NCBI GenBank assembly: GCA_014529385.2
Contig: CM043971.1
Coordinates: 54,828,709-54,892,708 of the forward strand
Reading direction: 5' to 3'
Source: Adiantum capillus-veneris
Lineage: Eukaryota > Streptophyta > Polypodiopsida > Polypodiales > Pteridaceae
Length of the DNA stretch: 64,000 nt
Below are positions 45,922-57,698 of the stretch, one piece after another. Position 1 is the first letter of the stretch. Each line of letters opens with the position of its first letter. The notes under the pieces are model-generated. The model ran no database searches, had not been told where the DNA came from, and saw only the letters and a program-made list of their open reading frames with translations. Position numbers and translations under genes: made by a program.

Positions 45922-46774
45922 ACAATCGATATCAAAGGAGGCTTCAAACTCGGATCGAGTGGCTAGCATTCTCGTAGCTCACTTTCTCAAATCAAGCTGA
46001 TATTTTGTGAGTATAAGAGCTAGATATTGTCAAAATTTTGATTTGCCGCATTTAGGCCTCTCCAACTATTGTAGTACTTCGCATGTAACATCGTCTTTTT
46101 GTGCAAGCTTTTAATAGTCTAATTTTTTGCAAAAACATGAACTTTGTATTCTTCTCTGGGTCAGTGGGTTGTTTCCTCCTGTGATGTAGTCATTGGACAT
46201 GGCTGAAAATTAGATGGAGACAACTACCCGCTATGTTCATAATCGTTGCAACATGTTCTTGTTCCACAAGCGAGTTTGGAACATTGTGCAAGGTCATGAT
46301 GTATGACTAAGTAAGGTGGATAAAGGTTCTATAGATGATGGTGCAGGTTCTTGCAATTCTATCGCTAGAGTCTTCTATTGACTAGATGCGTTGAGATATT
46401 AGTGATGCGTAAGCTCATGCTCATCCAGCCCATAATGCTCGCTTTGCTTCTCTAGGACTTTGTGCATTATGGGTATTCACACCAACAAATTAAAGTGCAC
46501 AAGTCACTTGGTTGTCACATTCTTTGTTCTGTTGGTCAGCTTCTGTATGCCAGTCCCCCCAAATACTAAGACATGCAAGGTATTTTTTGGCCTGCTGAAG
46601 GAAGGCCTTAGTATTGGGCTGGCTTAGGTGTACTTTGGCAGATGGCTTGCACGTGGACGGCTAGAATTTAGGCGAAGGTTTCAACTCTCAAGCTACAGCA
46701 GGTGCGCTACTATGGAGAAGTCGAGCTGTCACATACACGAGAGACACACACAATGACACCTGCAACAAGGAAGA

Positions 46775-46779
<5 letters not shown>
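45922..46779. other. stretch with a weak copia gag-like trace
   Basis: At about 46200-46305, plus-strand codons resemble the WRF...LWDIV start of copia gag (TTTRYVHNRCNMFLFHKRVW, NIVQGHD). The rest has no supported gene. Confidence 0.25.

Positions 46780-46842
<63 letters not shown>
46780..46842. repeat. (TC)n microsatellite
   Basis: About 31 CT units. Confidence 0.97.
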
Positions 46843-46845
<3 letters not shown>

Positions 46846-47089
46846 CATGCGAATTTGTCGTGCAGCACTGCAGTTATTTTTGCGTGTTGTCCAGGGAGTC
46901 CAAGCGGCAGAATTGCGCAGAAAAGAGGATGGGCTTTGTTCTTGCAGGTATCCATAGATTTGGCGGGCACGTGCCCTGTGGACTCCATCGCCCACAATCT
47001 TCTGCGCTACTGCCTGATTGTTGTGCATCTCACGATTTCCATCTATGTATGAACAGGGCTTAGTCCAGCTCAGACATTAACAGCGTTCG

Positions 47090-47406
47090 AGAAAAATCAA
47101 TTTCCCAAACGCTCAATGTTCCTTTCCTTGGATTTGCCAAGAGGAAATTTTGGAATATTTTTTTGGGGTTTTACATTATTTTACTCTATTGTGGAGCGGA
47201 ATTTCTCCCTTTCCCCTCGCCCTCAACCGGCATATTTGAAATCGAAAATGGTACGATGTTAAGCCAAGACACATTTTCCCCAAATACTGCTCGGCAATGT
47301 TGAGGCTCCTACCCAGTGCCATCCGGCGAATTCTCTGCTTCAGGAGAATGTTGTGTATCTTAACTTCCTCCTGCAGACGATGGCAGACCCTCGAATTGTC
47401 GATTGC

Positions 47407-47446
<40 letters not shown>

Positions 47447-48256
47447 CTATGGTACCAAGATAGTGGAAAAATCATTTTTTTGAACATAAAAATTTCCTTT
47501 CCTTGTTTATTTCAAGAGGAAATTTAAAAAATAGGGTATTTTTTTAAATTTTTACACTATTTTTGTCTATTTTGGGGTGGCATTTCTTCTTGTGCCGTGC
47601 CCTCAACCGGCACTTTTTTAATTGTAAACGGCACGATATTAAGACGAGACACATTTTTCTCGAACATTAGAGAGGTCGGCCAAAGACCTCGTCCATCGTC
47701 CAATCCAATGGATGCAATCGCCTTTGTGCGCGTGTGTGTGTGTGAGAGAGAGAGAGAAAGAGAGAGTCTGAGATCATTTAGACTTTCCTTGATTTTGTCA
47801 AGAGAAAATGCTAAATACAAAATTCCTTTCCTTGTTTATTTCAAGAGGAAATTTCAAAAAATTAGGCTGTTTTTTTAGATTTTTACATTCTTTTTTTCTA
47901 TTCGAAGGAGGCATTTCTCCTTTTTCCCGTGCCCTCAACCAAAATTCTTTACATTGAAAACGGCACGATATTAAGTTGGGACACATTTTCCCGAACACTG
48001 GAGAGGTCCGACAAAGGCCTCGTCCACCGTCCAATCCAATGGATGCACTCGCCTGTGTGCGCGTGTCTGTGTGTGTGAGAGAGAGAAAGAGAGAGTCTGA
48101 GATAATTTACACTTTCCTTGATTTTGTCAAGAGAAAATAGCCTCGTGGAGCTCACGAGGACAGTCTCAGGCGGTGACGCAGAAAGGAGTAGAGGTTAGGC
48201 TAGAGAGAGATGATCGGCGTTCGCATATAGACGTGTATAGACTCATTTGGTTGTGG

Positions 48257-48343
<87 letters not shown>

Positions 48344-49040
48344 TTTCAAGAATTGCGCACACGTAGTCATAGGTACTATTCAGCATGTGCCATTGCGCTA
48401 TTGCTTAAACAATGCGGATTCCAAGCATACAAAACTTGTTCCCTTTCAAACTTTCTTTCCTTGATTTTGTCAAGAGGAAATAATTATTGAAATTTAGGCT
48501 TTCTTCGCGGCTTTTCAAACTACTTTTGTCGATTTCTAGGCAGAATTTCTCCTTTTGCTCGTGCCCTAGTGTTTGAGAAAAATGTGCCTCAGCTTATTAT
48601 CGTGTCGTTTTCAATCTCAAAAATGTAGAGTGAGGCCAAGGGGAAAGGGAAAATTTCCACTCCAAAATAGAAAAAATAGTGTAAAAGCCCAAGAAATTAA
48701 CTTGATTTTCTAGAATTTCCTCTTGGCAAATCCAAGGGAGGGAATTTTGTATGTTTGCAAATTTTTTTTTCTCGAACATTGTTGTGCCCTCAACCGGCTT
48801 TTTTTGAAATTGTAACTGACACGCTATTAAGATGGGAAAAGTTCCACTCCAAAATAGAGAAAGATAGTGTAAAAACCCGAAAAATTAACTTGATTTTTTG
48901 AAATTTCCTCTTGACAAATCCAAGAAAAGGAATTTTGTATGTTTGGAAAAAGGCTTTTTTCCAAACACTGGGAAGCCCTTAACCGGCATTTTTGAGATTG
49001 AAACCGGCACGCTATTAAGATGAGGCACAATTCCCCACGA
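47090..49040. repeat. cluster of repeated modules in both orientations
   Basis: Module A (ccctcaaccggca, then aacggcacgatattaag, then gacacattttccc) appears at about 47219, 47600, 47930, 48787 and 48970, and inverted near 48590. Module B (ccttggatttgccaagagga through a T-rich stretch to ggaatttctcc) appears at about 47135, 47500, 47833 and 48460, and inverted at about 48640-48770 and 48830-48940. A third block, tcgtccatcgtccaatccaa followed by (GT)n(GA)n, occurs at about 47690 and 48020. (AG)n tracts lie at 47409-47444 and 48272-48339. No gene is evident. It may be a MITE family that inserted repeatedly into itself. Confidence 0.8.
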
Positions 49041-49394
49041 ACGTTGGGTTTTCAGAAATCCTTCTCCTCCAAGAGCTCAAGAAAATGTTCAACGCATGAG
49101 CATGGTGGGAACCTTAGACCACCACCACATACTCTTAGATCTAACTCAACTTGCCACCTCAAATTGCACAGTCTATGGACAAGAAGAGTATGAATGGATA
49201 AAGTGGGGGTACCCTTTTTTATTGTTGTACCTTTGTCCACTAGTCCATTAATGCCTTTGAATTTGATGTTCTCTTGCATGTGTCTAAATATGTGAATCCA
49301 TTTAATAGATATGATAGTAGGGTAGCCTTAAGACTTAGTGAACGTTGAGAAAGAGAAGGGAGGATTGTAGTATATAAGTAGTGTTGCTGCTGCA

Positions 49395-49474
49395 AAAAGT
49401 TCAAGACTATCCCTCTCTCTTATTGATCCTAAGAAAAAGTTCAAGACTATCCCTCTCTCTTATTGATCCTAAGA
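49395..49474. repeat. 40-bp tandem duplication
   Basis: aaaaagttcaagactatccc and the following 20 bases occur twice in a row. Confidence 0.95.
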
Positions 49475-49593
49475 TCCCTACGACTGTGTAGAGTATTGTT
49501 TCTATGAGCTTATTTATCCTTTAGCTAAGAATCTTCTTTTCTCTTTGCTTCTTTTGATTCAACACGTCAAGTAATAGTCGCGTTGGAGTTTGA

Positions 49594-51060
49594 AGATGGT
49601 GACTCAATACCTTGATAACTTATACAAAATGCGTGATGTATGCTTGGCGATAATGTGATTTTGCTTTCTATTTTTTCAGAGTTGAACAAGATAGTGCACC
49701 ATGATACAACTGCATCATTCTTAGAGCCTGGTAGTAGCCTCATTCTTGATCATGTGCCTTCACTCTGCACGAGAAGCGCTTCGAGTCTGCCTAAGCTTGA
49801 TGTTTTTTCTTCTCTTAGCGTTGGGCCCAAATCCCTCAAGCGTGTGAATCAAAGTGGTGCGGTGCACGAGAAGCGCTTTGAGTCTGCCTAAGCTTGATGT
49901 TTTTTCTTCTCTTAGCGTTGGGCCCAAATCCCTCACGCGTATGAATCAAAGTGGTGCGGTGGCACGTAAACTTTTCAAGACTTGCGAGGCGACAACGGCA
50001 CCAAGTAAGGCTTACTTGTGCCTCATAGATATTCTATTGTTGTTTCCAACGCTTAAGAGTTTTGTTTTTTGTTGTGGCAGCCAAACCTTTTCTGGAGGGT
50101 CCAATGCCTGCAGTAGCTGCAAAAACTGTGAGCATTAAAGAGGGTGCCAACCTAGATGAACATACTACTACTGAGTGTTACCATGATGGATGTGATTCCC
50201 GCTAGTTCATCTTCCCTTGTGCCTTATATTCCCACTAAAATCCCTCTATTGTGCATTGTTGACATCACTGAGACTTGCCCTCATTTCGCATTCGAGGGGT
50301 GCGTACTGAACCGCTATGGGACTTACAAACAAAGCCCAGAAGTTGCTAAGTATATGTGCTACCTTAAGGCAGACCTAGTTGACCCACTCAACACCGACAC
50401 CATCACTTGTGCTATTAGCGATCAATTTATTGCACAATTCATTGACACTCTTGTTGTAGGAGACTTTGTGCACATTGAGAATGTGACTGTGAAAAAAAAG
50501 CTAAGTAAGATGGGTGCACATCTCCTTATGTACTATTCTTCAACACTTCCATGGTTGTAGAGAAGAGAAAGCCTTTTGAATTCAACCTTAGTTTCTACCC
50601 AGAGAGCAAAGTGCGTCAATTTTTGGATGAGGCACAGTCCTTGCATGCACAGGGCACTCATACGCACTTTGGAACTGTAGCCTTTGTTGTTATATAGGGC
50701 CATGCTAGCACTTCAAAACCTGATCTTTCCCAAGGTGATCTTGTTCTTGCGAATGAGCCAACAGCTAAGGACCGTGCCATTGTAAGACTTCCTTATCTTT
50801 GCCCTTCTATAGATTTGTTGCTTTCTAATATTTTCCCTCTCTTGACATCATAGCTTAGCTTCGTGAATGCACGCAAAGACGATTACCACGCTATCTTTCG
50901 TGCTCTTGAGATCGATGGGCATCCTATGTTTGTTGCACAAAACATAGGTTCCTTCACAGGCCAGAGCAATACACTCTCAATCTTGGATATTACTATCCTA
51001 GCACGCGTCAAAAGTTCTCATCTCAAGCATCGTTTGGAGGAAGCATATAAGGCCCATATT
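49594..51060 (+). pseudogene. spliced gene remnant, possibly OB-fold protein
   Basis: Several plus-strand coding blocks are separated by good short introns: an acceptor ctattttttcag before 49681; GTAAGG (about 50004) to ttgtggcag (about 50080); and GTAAGA (about 50783) to catcatag (about 50854). Coding blocks: ELNKIVHHDTTASFLEPGS; a 95-base segment with SLPKLDVFSSLSVGPKSL duplicated in tandem (about 49768-49960); ITETCPHFAFEGCVLNRYG to DFVHIENVTVKKKL (50156-50560); then VRQFLDEAQSLHAQGTHTHF and, after the last intron, LSFVNARKDDYHAIFRALEI. The beta-rich pattern LVVGDFVHIENVTVKKKLSK resembles an OB-fold strand pair as in RPA-type proteins, a weak match. Stops and frame changes show decay. It is cut at 51060 by a LINE tail. 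Confidence 0.5.
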
Positions 51061-51298
51061 CTTTTTTTTAGCAAAACTCACAATTGTGGGTGGATTATCT
51101 TGAGCAGCCCAAAAATTACAAGGTTTTGTCATGCTTATGTTAAGCCATGACAACATCCAGGGATCATAATTACAATGAGGGCAACCACCCCTACCACCCC
51201 GTCTCATTCTGTTTAGACCAATCCTCTGAGTGTTGCTTGCGCCCAAGTGCCCATATTAGCACTTTTCTTTCTTGTATAATTTCTGCGAAGCTTGCCAC
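51061..51298 (-). mobile_element. LINE 3' part, left of the LTR-element insertion
   Basis: A T-run (51062-51069), the palindrome actcacaattgtgggt (51076-51091, one mismatch) and the shared tail. Further right, minus-strand codons read SFAEIIQERKVLIWALGRKQ, continuing the LINE protein that is broken off at 56931. Confidence 0.75.
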
Positions 51299-51773
51299 TG
51301 CTACAGACGGAAGTCGTGGCTCCCTGCAAAATACATAGAATAACATGCTATAGACCATAAATCAATAGATCTCCATACATGCACAATCGTGTACGCGTAA
51401 ACGCCATAGCAAATCTCACATGAGAGAGGCAGAGAGCAAGACAGAGTAAGCGAGCACGTGCAGGCGCACCTCCTAGAGTGGAGTGCTACGCCAGCCCGGT
51501 GAGAGAGAAGAGAAGAGAGGAGAGAAGAATACACAGACACTGGGTGCAATCTCCCCCCGTACAAGAGTGACCATTTCCCTCTTGCACGTATTTGTTATAT
51601 AGATTTCTTGAATGGTCAAATTGGTTACAAACTGGCCGGCCGGTCATAAATGGCCAAAGCTCATAAAAGAGCACTTGAATAATAAAATGTACATGATATA
51701 TATATCCATTCGCATAGGCCAAGTTGGGTCTAGTCTTTTCCACCTGTCAGCTGCAACAAATAATAGAATATCA
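51299..51773 (-). repeat. 3' LTR of the LARD-like element
   Basis: Nearly identical to the right LTR from about 51470 to its end; the first 170 bases are more diverged. Confidence 0.85.
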
Positions 51774-52233
51774 ATATACCTCTCCGTTGGAAAGCAATTG
51801 TCCTCAGTTGCGAAGATAAAAATCTACAAACAATACTTGTCAAAAACAGTGATTAGTATGTTGTGTCAAAAACATCACATAATAAAAGAATTTTTTTTTG
51901 AAACTAAACAACATTAGCTTATGCCTGCCGTCATCCACATACTACCTATTCTAGTGTCCCATACCACTAGAATAAGCAGTATATGTCATACCTTGATGAA
52001 TCAGGATATCATTGGTCACACTCATCATTAATCTCATAATGTCAAGTCTCATCACATGAACACTGCCGTGATAAAATAATCATCAAATACCAAATCCCAA
52101 TCCAATTCCAGTTCCACAATATAAGTCCAAATCCACATCACTTTCATTATGTACCCGGGTAACAAAATCATACCAGTTACAGTGGTGGCCAGCCACTGCA
52201 GCATGATTTCGTGATTGGTGTTGCCTCATCCAG

Positions 52234-52390
52234 CGAGTCTACACCAATAAAACGTGCTACCTAAATCGGCGAATCTGCATTTGGTGAAGAAAATTATGAA
52301 TCTGCAGTTTGTTGGTGTGCTGCCTAAATCGGCGAATCTGCACTAGGATGAGCATTGACACACTGCCTAAATCGGCGAGTCTGTGTGCTT
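52234..52390. repeat. dispersed cctaaatcggcgaatctg repeat
   Basis: The word ctaaatcggcga followed by tctg occurs at about 52261, 52326 and 52369, with a relic at about 52234. Spacing is 43-65 bases. It lies near the 3' end of the LARD-like element. Confidence 0.85.
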
Positions 52391-53759
52391 GTGACCAATG
52401 GACTAGACAGGACATAAAAAGTGGAAAATAAAAGACATGTTTGATATGAAATTGGAATAGACTGGAGTGTGGAAGCATGTACCAAATGTTAGCGATCATC
52501 GCACACCAACTGAGCTCATGTAAGGAGTGGTGTGAGAAGTCATCTCAGTAAATATTTCAATCAAAGTAAGTACGAGCCATGATATTAGAAACAATAGATT
52601 TTGCAGTTTATAACATCTGCGAACAAGTAAAGAAGCTCCCTCTTCTAAAAATAACCGATGATATTCTTACATGTTGGAAAATTGCTTAGGTATAGTCTTG
52701 TGAAAACGCATGTAAATAGAGTTACTTGAAAGAAATTAAATAGAATGAGCATGGATTTATCAAACTCTTATTAAACTATAGGATTGTCGTATAGGAAGTT
52801 GGTGTAATAGGTGATGGATAATCTGTAGACCTTAACATAAGAAAGGAGGTAGAATAAGCGAAAGGTTGGTGTATTTGTGTATGGGTCTATATATACATAG
52901 AGACAGATTACGTAGTAGATGATCTTCGTAGATAACAGTACCTTGATAAATTTCATACCTGGAGGGTTGCTGAGATGTTAGCATTGTATCGATCTTTATC
53001 TGCAAAAGTGTTTCTCAAAGACAAAGCACTTACAATTTCTTGTTCAATTTAAGAACAATATAATCGTACAGTAAATAAATTGTGATGATAGAATTGATGC
53101 AAAGTTGGATTATTTGTTAGTGAAAGAGGATGAAAGCAGGCAAGTTTGAGTATAAACAAACGGATAATGAAGGTGCTATATAAATTTTTTGAGTGGTGTG
53201 CAAAGCTGAGATAGCTAGTGGATAGCAGTCTTAGGGCAAAGCAATACCAAGCTCCATGAATAACTGTTTCGTTTAGGATAATTGTAGAGCAATCAAAGTG
53301 AAAATCTAAGTAAATTACGTTACTGCTAATGGGTATAATTGACATAATGTCTCATGCAGATAATGAGAAGAGAGCAATTTTATCCTTTTTAGTAGATAAT
53401 TTCTTACGTGTCTTGATCCTCATTCTAATGGTTGATATAACATCATCATATAATAGGCAGAGTATTTATAGGAATGGAATTGGCAACGACAGTGTATAGC
53501 GATGGTGTAATGAATTTTGATTGGATTTGCATGCTCTGCTATGGTTCGCATGTTGTGTACTTGTGATCTTTGACAAGGTAGAAAAAATACATTCTGTGCT
53601 AATCATTGAAAATAAGTTCAAACTTGAAATTCGTGCGGTTTTAGGTCAAATATAATAAAGCTTTCACTGGTAATTACACTAAACTTGTGTAAATTTGTGA
53701 CTGTTCTTTAAGGCAAGCAAAAGAGGTAATGGGGAATTTACAAGTTCAAGAAATTAAAA

Positions 53760-54640
53760 TACAATAAAGGGCATCGAGTCTGACTGTAAAATTACATCAT
53801 CGTCGTCGTCGTCAATGCTCTAGCATTGTTGCAGGAAGTATTGCATCTAGAGCGTCGTGATTGTCCATCGTTGTAGGTAGTGGTATTGGGGGGAAGAGAG
53901 AGATAAATGAAATGTAAAGTTATATTACTCGTCTTTAAAAGCCATGGGGTCAAACTCGTACAATCATTTGGATCTAATACAATGTCGAGTACAAAATAAA
54001 ATGAAGTGTAGTGAAAATTTGAATTAAAAGACTAACATTAATATCGGCAGACTGAAATCATCATCATCACGATTATCTCAATTCCCGGGATGGTCGGCAG
54101 GCGACGTTATCACAAGAAGTTGTTCACTGAGGAGCGTTGTCGATGTCCGAATATGCTTGGCAACCCGGTGATGTCCGAAAGGCTATTGTATGCTTCATCT
54201 GTGTCCGTCGTTACAAAGAATCGTAGTGGGAGAGGGAAGAGAGAGCGAAATGAAATGAAATGTTTTATCATCCGGCTTCGAAAGGCCTATGGGAACAAAC
54301 TAATAGCATCTAAGAATGAAGGATATAATCTTGCTGGATGTGATACAATGTGATACAATGTCTAGGCACAAATTAAAATGAATTACAATATTCAAAGACT
54401 GAAAGAATGAAGGATACAATCTTGCTGAATGTGATACAATGTCTAGGCACAAATTAAAATGAATTACAATATTCAAAGACTGAAAGAAACAAAAATAAAA
54501 AATAAAAATAAAAATAATCATCTTAAACAGCGTCGTCAATGCCCAAGGATGCTCTGCATCGGGCATCGTATTATAGCGGCTTTGCAGAGGGTTGTCAATG
54601 TCTACCTCTGTAGGTAGTCGAGAGAGAGAGGAGGCCTCCA
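53760..54640. repeat. degenerate about 300-bp modules and a 92-bp tandem pair
   Basis: gaatgaaggatacaatcttg through ttcaaagactgaaaga occurs twice in a row (about 54313-54404 and 54405-54486). Around it, looser repeats share gtcgtcaatgc, tgcatc, gagagagag and aaattaaaatgaa words at about 53800, 54060 and 54530. An (AAATAA)n tract covers about 54488-54516. Possibly a repeated exon-like cargo; no confident protein. Confidence 0.7.
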
Positions 54641-54731
54641 AAAACTCTGCTCTTGCACGCCTGGTTTTCGCCCTCGTGGACTTGCAGTAATATCCTAACT
54701 TTTCTCATGACTCCTCAACTGGAGGCCGCCC

Positions 54732-55517
54732 ATGATGTCCACGAGAACTCGACTCGAAACTGATGGCATCATGCGAATGAATAGAGTCACCGAGCTCCTG
54801 GAGGACAGCAGTAGCTTCAATGAGTCCAACAGCTTTTTTGTTCCCAGCACAAGCTTAGCAACTCCATCGCTGGTGGCAGTATCTCAGAGCATCCGGGAAT
54901 CAGCGACAATGAGAATAATGTCAGATGACCACGACGATGGCAGTGAGCAGCGGCAAGAGCAAAATGAGAGAGAGTTTAACTCGGGTGGACACTCTGGCAT
55001 GTTACAAACGATCAAGAGGAGAGAGAAGGATTGCAAGGGGTTGTCGCTCGTTCATCGCATGAGTATGGGGCTACTGGGAGTCGAAAAAGGCTGCGGCTAG
55101 TGGTGGGCGAAGAGGTTGGTGCACGACGGGTTGTTCATGGATGAGAGTTGCAACCCACTCAACTGCAAGGTAGGAGTGGTTGTCACTTTTCATGGTGTGT
55201 GGTGTAAGGGGGTTTGGTAAAAAGTGTGGGTATGTGTGTGGCGTCGATATCATGGCAGTCGACGTAAGGTGGTGAGGTTGCATTGAAGCGTCTGAGCGAA
55301 GGTGGGTGGCAGGGAAAGGTCGAGTAGACTGAGTGCCCATCGGCACTGAGTGTGTGTGTGTGTGTGGGTCTTGTGAGAGTATGTGGCCGCCAGTCGTGAA
55401 GGTTAGAGTGCGAGTGATTGGGTGGAAAAAGATCACCATGTACGGGTTGTGGGAAAGTGTCGCCACGCAGTCTAGTAGGGCTGGTGGTGTGCATGGTAAG
55501 GCACACAGCTGCGCCAT
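54732..55517. other. GC-richer segment inside the LARD-like element
   Basis: A plus-strand frame of 122 codons (54732-55100) contains RMNRVTELLEDSSSFNESNS and RIMSDDHDDGSEQRQEQNER. A minus-strand frame of 148 codons (55517-55071) overlaps it in part. Base composition differs from the AT-rich flanks, as captured host DNA might. I recognise neither product. Confidence 0.3.
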
Positions 55518-56430
55518 CCGTTGAGAAAGAGAGAGAGGGTTAGTGGACGGTTCCTGTAGTGAGAGTGAAACATTCGATTTCTAGAGAGAGAAGGAGGGAC
55601 AGAGAATCTACAAGGCACGCAGCACAGGTTGCGCAAGAGAGAGAAGTCATGTTTTCGGCAGGTCAGTCATTGTTGGAGCGTCTTGCCGCATGTGAAGACG
55701 TCATTTGATGATGACATCGCTGGAAATCCGGTAGCTCAGCTATTGCTTGAGCGTCGAGCCATTGATGCTGAAAGTGGCAAAGGCCTCACGAGCAGGGTTG
55801 CGGGGCTCCAACCATGCAACAGAGAGACAGGTTTTTTAAAATTTATTTTCTTTTAATAAACCTTTGGAATCTTTTGGGTTTGCATCCCACCAGTACTTAT
55901 GGTACTTTGAGTTACCCTGGCCATTGTGGGTCATTATCGAGGAGGGGTTGCTTCTTACAAGGCAAGCGTCGCAAAGGTCCCTTGTGACCCAAAAATTTAT
56001 TATCATTATACGTCTTCTACATCATCATCTTCTTTTACTATATAGACTCTCTGATTTAATTAAGTATTCGTCTTTATCATACGTCACACATATGCATCCT
56101 ATCATTACAAGCTTTGCATGTGTTGATTGTGCTTGTTATTGTATGTATATGCATTTATATATTAACAGTATACAAACTTTGGTCCTACTGGTATAAGACT
56201 ATGACTTTTACGATCCTAATTAGATCTCTTTCATTAATTACCAAGTGAGGAAGGATTAACAGTAAGTCGTTCAAAAATTTACGAGGAACAAATAATATTT
56301 AAGAAGCCAAAAAATCAAAAAATAGAAAAATTGGATAAATGCACTTATCTTTGGTGTATAATTGCCTAGATCTTCGCTCGAATGCGAATTCGTAGCCTCT
56401 CTAATTGCTTATTACCAAGAGCGTAGTCTT

Positions 56431-56444
56431 GCACTCTGATACCA
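56431..56444 (-). promoter_or_regulatory. primer-binding site of the LARD-like element
   Basis: The minus strand reads TGGTATCAGAGTGC one base after the 5' LTR, initiator tRNA-Met type. Confidence 0.85.
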
Positions 56445-56445
56445 C

Positions 56446-56919
56446 TGCTACAAACGAGAGCGTCGCGGGCCCTGCAAAATAGCAAAAACAATATACTACA
56501 AGCCATGAAACGAACAAATCTGCATACCTCGAATCCCACAACACGTAATCCAAGTTGTACACGAGTAGAGAGAGAAAGAGAGTGTGATAGAACGAGAGAG
56601 CACGTACAGGTGCACCTCTTAGAGTGGAGTGCTACGCCGGCCCGGTGAGAGAGAAGAGAAGAGAGGAGAGAAGAATACACAGACACTGGGTGCAATTTCC
56701 CCCCGTGCAAGAGTGACCATTTCCCTCTTGCACGTATTTGTTATATAGATTTCTTGAATGGTCAAATTGGTTACCAACTGGCCGGCCGGTCATAAATGGC
56801 CAAAGCTCATAAAAGAGCACTTGAATAATAAAATGTACATGATATATATATCCATTCACATAGGCCAAGCTGGGTCTAGTCTTTTCCACCTGTCAGCTGC
56901 AACAAATAATAGAATATCA
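56446..56919 (-). repeat. 5' LTR of the LARD-like element
   Basis: From tgctacaaacgag to agaatatca on the plus strand, paired with the LTR at 51299. Confidence 0.85.
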
Positions 56920-56930
56920 ATTCCATAAGA

Positions 56931-57030
56931 GCCACCTCAAATCCTCCTTCAAAAACACGGCGGTTCCTTGTCTGCCATACATTATGAAAGAAGAAGTATC
57001 TGATGATATGAGTGCTGACGAGGAGTGTGG
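56931..57030 (-). pseudogene. LINE ORF2 C-terminal fragment, right of the LTR-element insertion
   Basis: Minus-strand codons IIRYFFFHNVWQTRNRRVFE match FKHVWQARNFRLFE of the LINE at 43.5 kb. The frame stops being LINE-like at 56931, where GTGGC begins, and resumes at 51298. Confidence 0.8.
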
Positions 57031-57285
57031 GGAAACCTATAATACAAAGCCATTTGGAGGGGGGACCGGCTCCATGTAAATCCAATCCTCAATTGTTGTC
57101 AATATCTTAATTCCTCTCTCTTTTGAAGTATTGTTCATGCCTATCTAACTAGGTGTTATGCTTTTTGTTGCTCTCTCCACCCAAGCACTCTTGTTATGCT
57201 CATTAGGAATCTATTCTAATGAAATGCTCACTATGTTCATGCTATTTTCCGCTACACACAAGTTACTAGGCCATTAAATGTTACA
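57031..57285 (+). mobile_element. truncated 5' LTR of the main Ty3 family
   Basis: gaaacctataatacaaagcc to ttaca matches the last 250 bp of the family LTR. The left cut coincides with the LINE border. Confidence 0.88.
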
Positions 57286-57286
57286 T

Positions 57287-57298
57287 TGGTATCAGAGC
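57287..57298 (+). promoter_or_regulatory. primer-binding site, initiator tRNA-Met type
   Basis: TGGTATCAGAGC one base after the LTR end, as in the complete element. Confidence 0.93.
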
Positions 57299-57698
57299 AC
57301 AAGGTTTCTCTTTTCTTGCTCAAGAAGGGAGGTCCTCAAGCTAGGTCCTCAAGCTAGCTATAATGGTTGGTATTATTAATTGCAATTGAGTAAATAGAAT
57401 AGGGATTTTTCAGCCTTGCAGTGTGCTTGCCTTCGTGCAGATAACGGGGCATCACCGTCGAGAGCTATGGTCTTAATAGTGGAGTCCTACGGGGCTTGCC
57501 TACAACTTAACCACTATTGAGCTATTAGAAGCTTGACAGGAGCCAGTGCTGTTTTGGTGTTGAAAGACCCTCTCTTCTATTCCTTGCAATTAATGATATT
57601 TGAGCCACGGGTATAGTAGCTTGAGTGCTTTTCTAAAGGGGTAACGAGGAGCAGCAACTAGGGCTTGAAGTGCCAAAGTACACCTAAAAATTGTTAGA
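57299..57698 (+). other. Ty3 leader between PBS and gag
   Basis: Corresponds to 34075-34474 of the complete element, diverged. Confidence 0.7.

Larger units (their letters stand above)
51299..56930 (-). mobile_element. non-autonomous LTR element (LARD-like) inserted in a LINE
   Basis: Direct repeats at 51299-51773 and 56446-56919 (about 475 bp, TG...CA on the minus strand) flank about 4.7 kb. On the minus strand a tRNA-Met primer site (TGGTATCAGAGTGC, 56431-56444) follows the right LTR, and a purine-rich cggagaggta lies beside the left one. So both reverse-transcription signals are present, yet no gag, protease, RT or integrase is recognisable inside. The LINE reading frame resumes across it: GTGGC on the minus strand occurs at both outer borders (gccac at 51294-51298 and 56931-56935), the likely 5-bp target duplication. 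The right LTR is followed by about 11 extra bases before that duplication, which I cannot explain. It would depend on another element's enzymes. Confidence 0.75.

Noticed and set aside
54313-54486. CRISPR-like array
   Set aside because: Only two long tandem copies without regular spacers; an ordinary tandem duplication in plant DNA.
55071-55517. 148-codon minus-strand protein (His/Thr/Pro-rich)
   Set aside because: Low-complexity composition, overlaps another frame, and no motif; kept only as part of the GC-richer segment.
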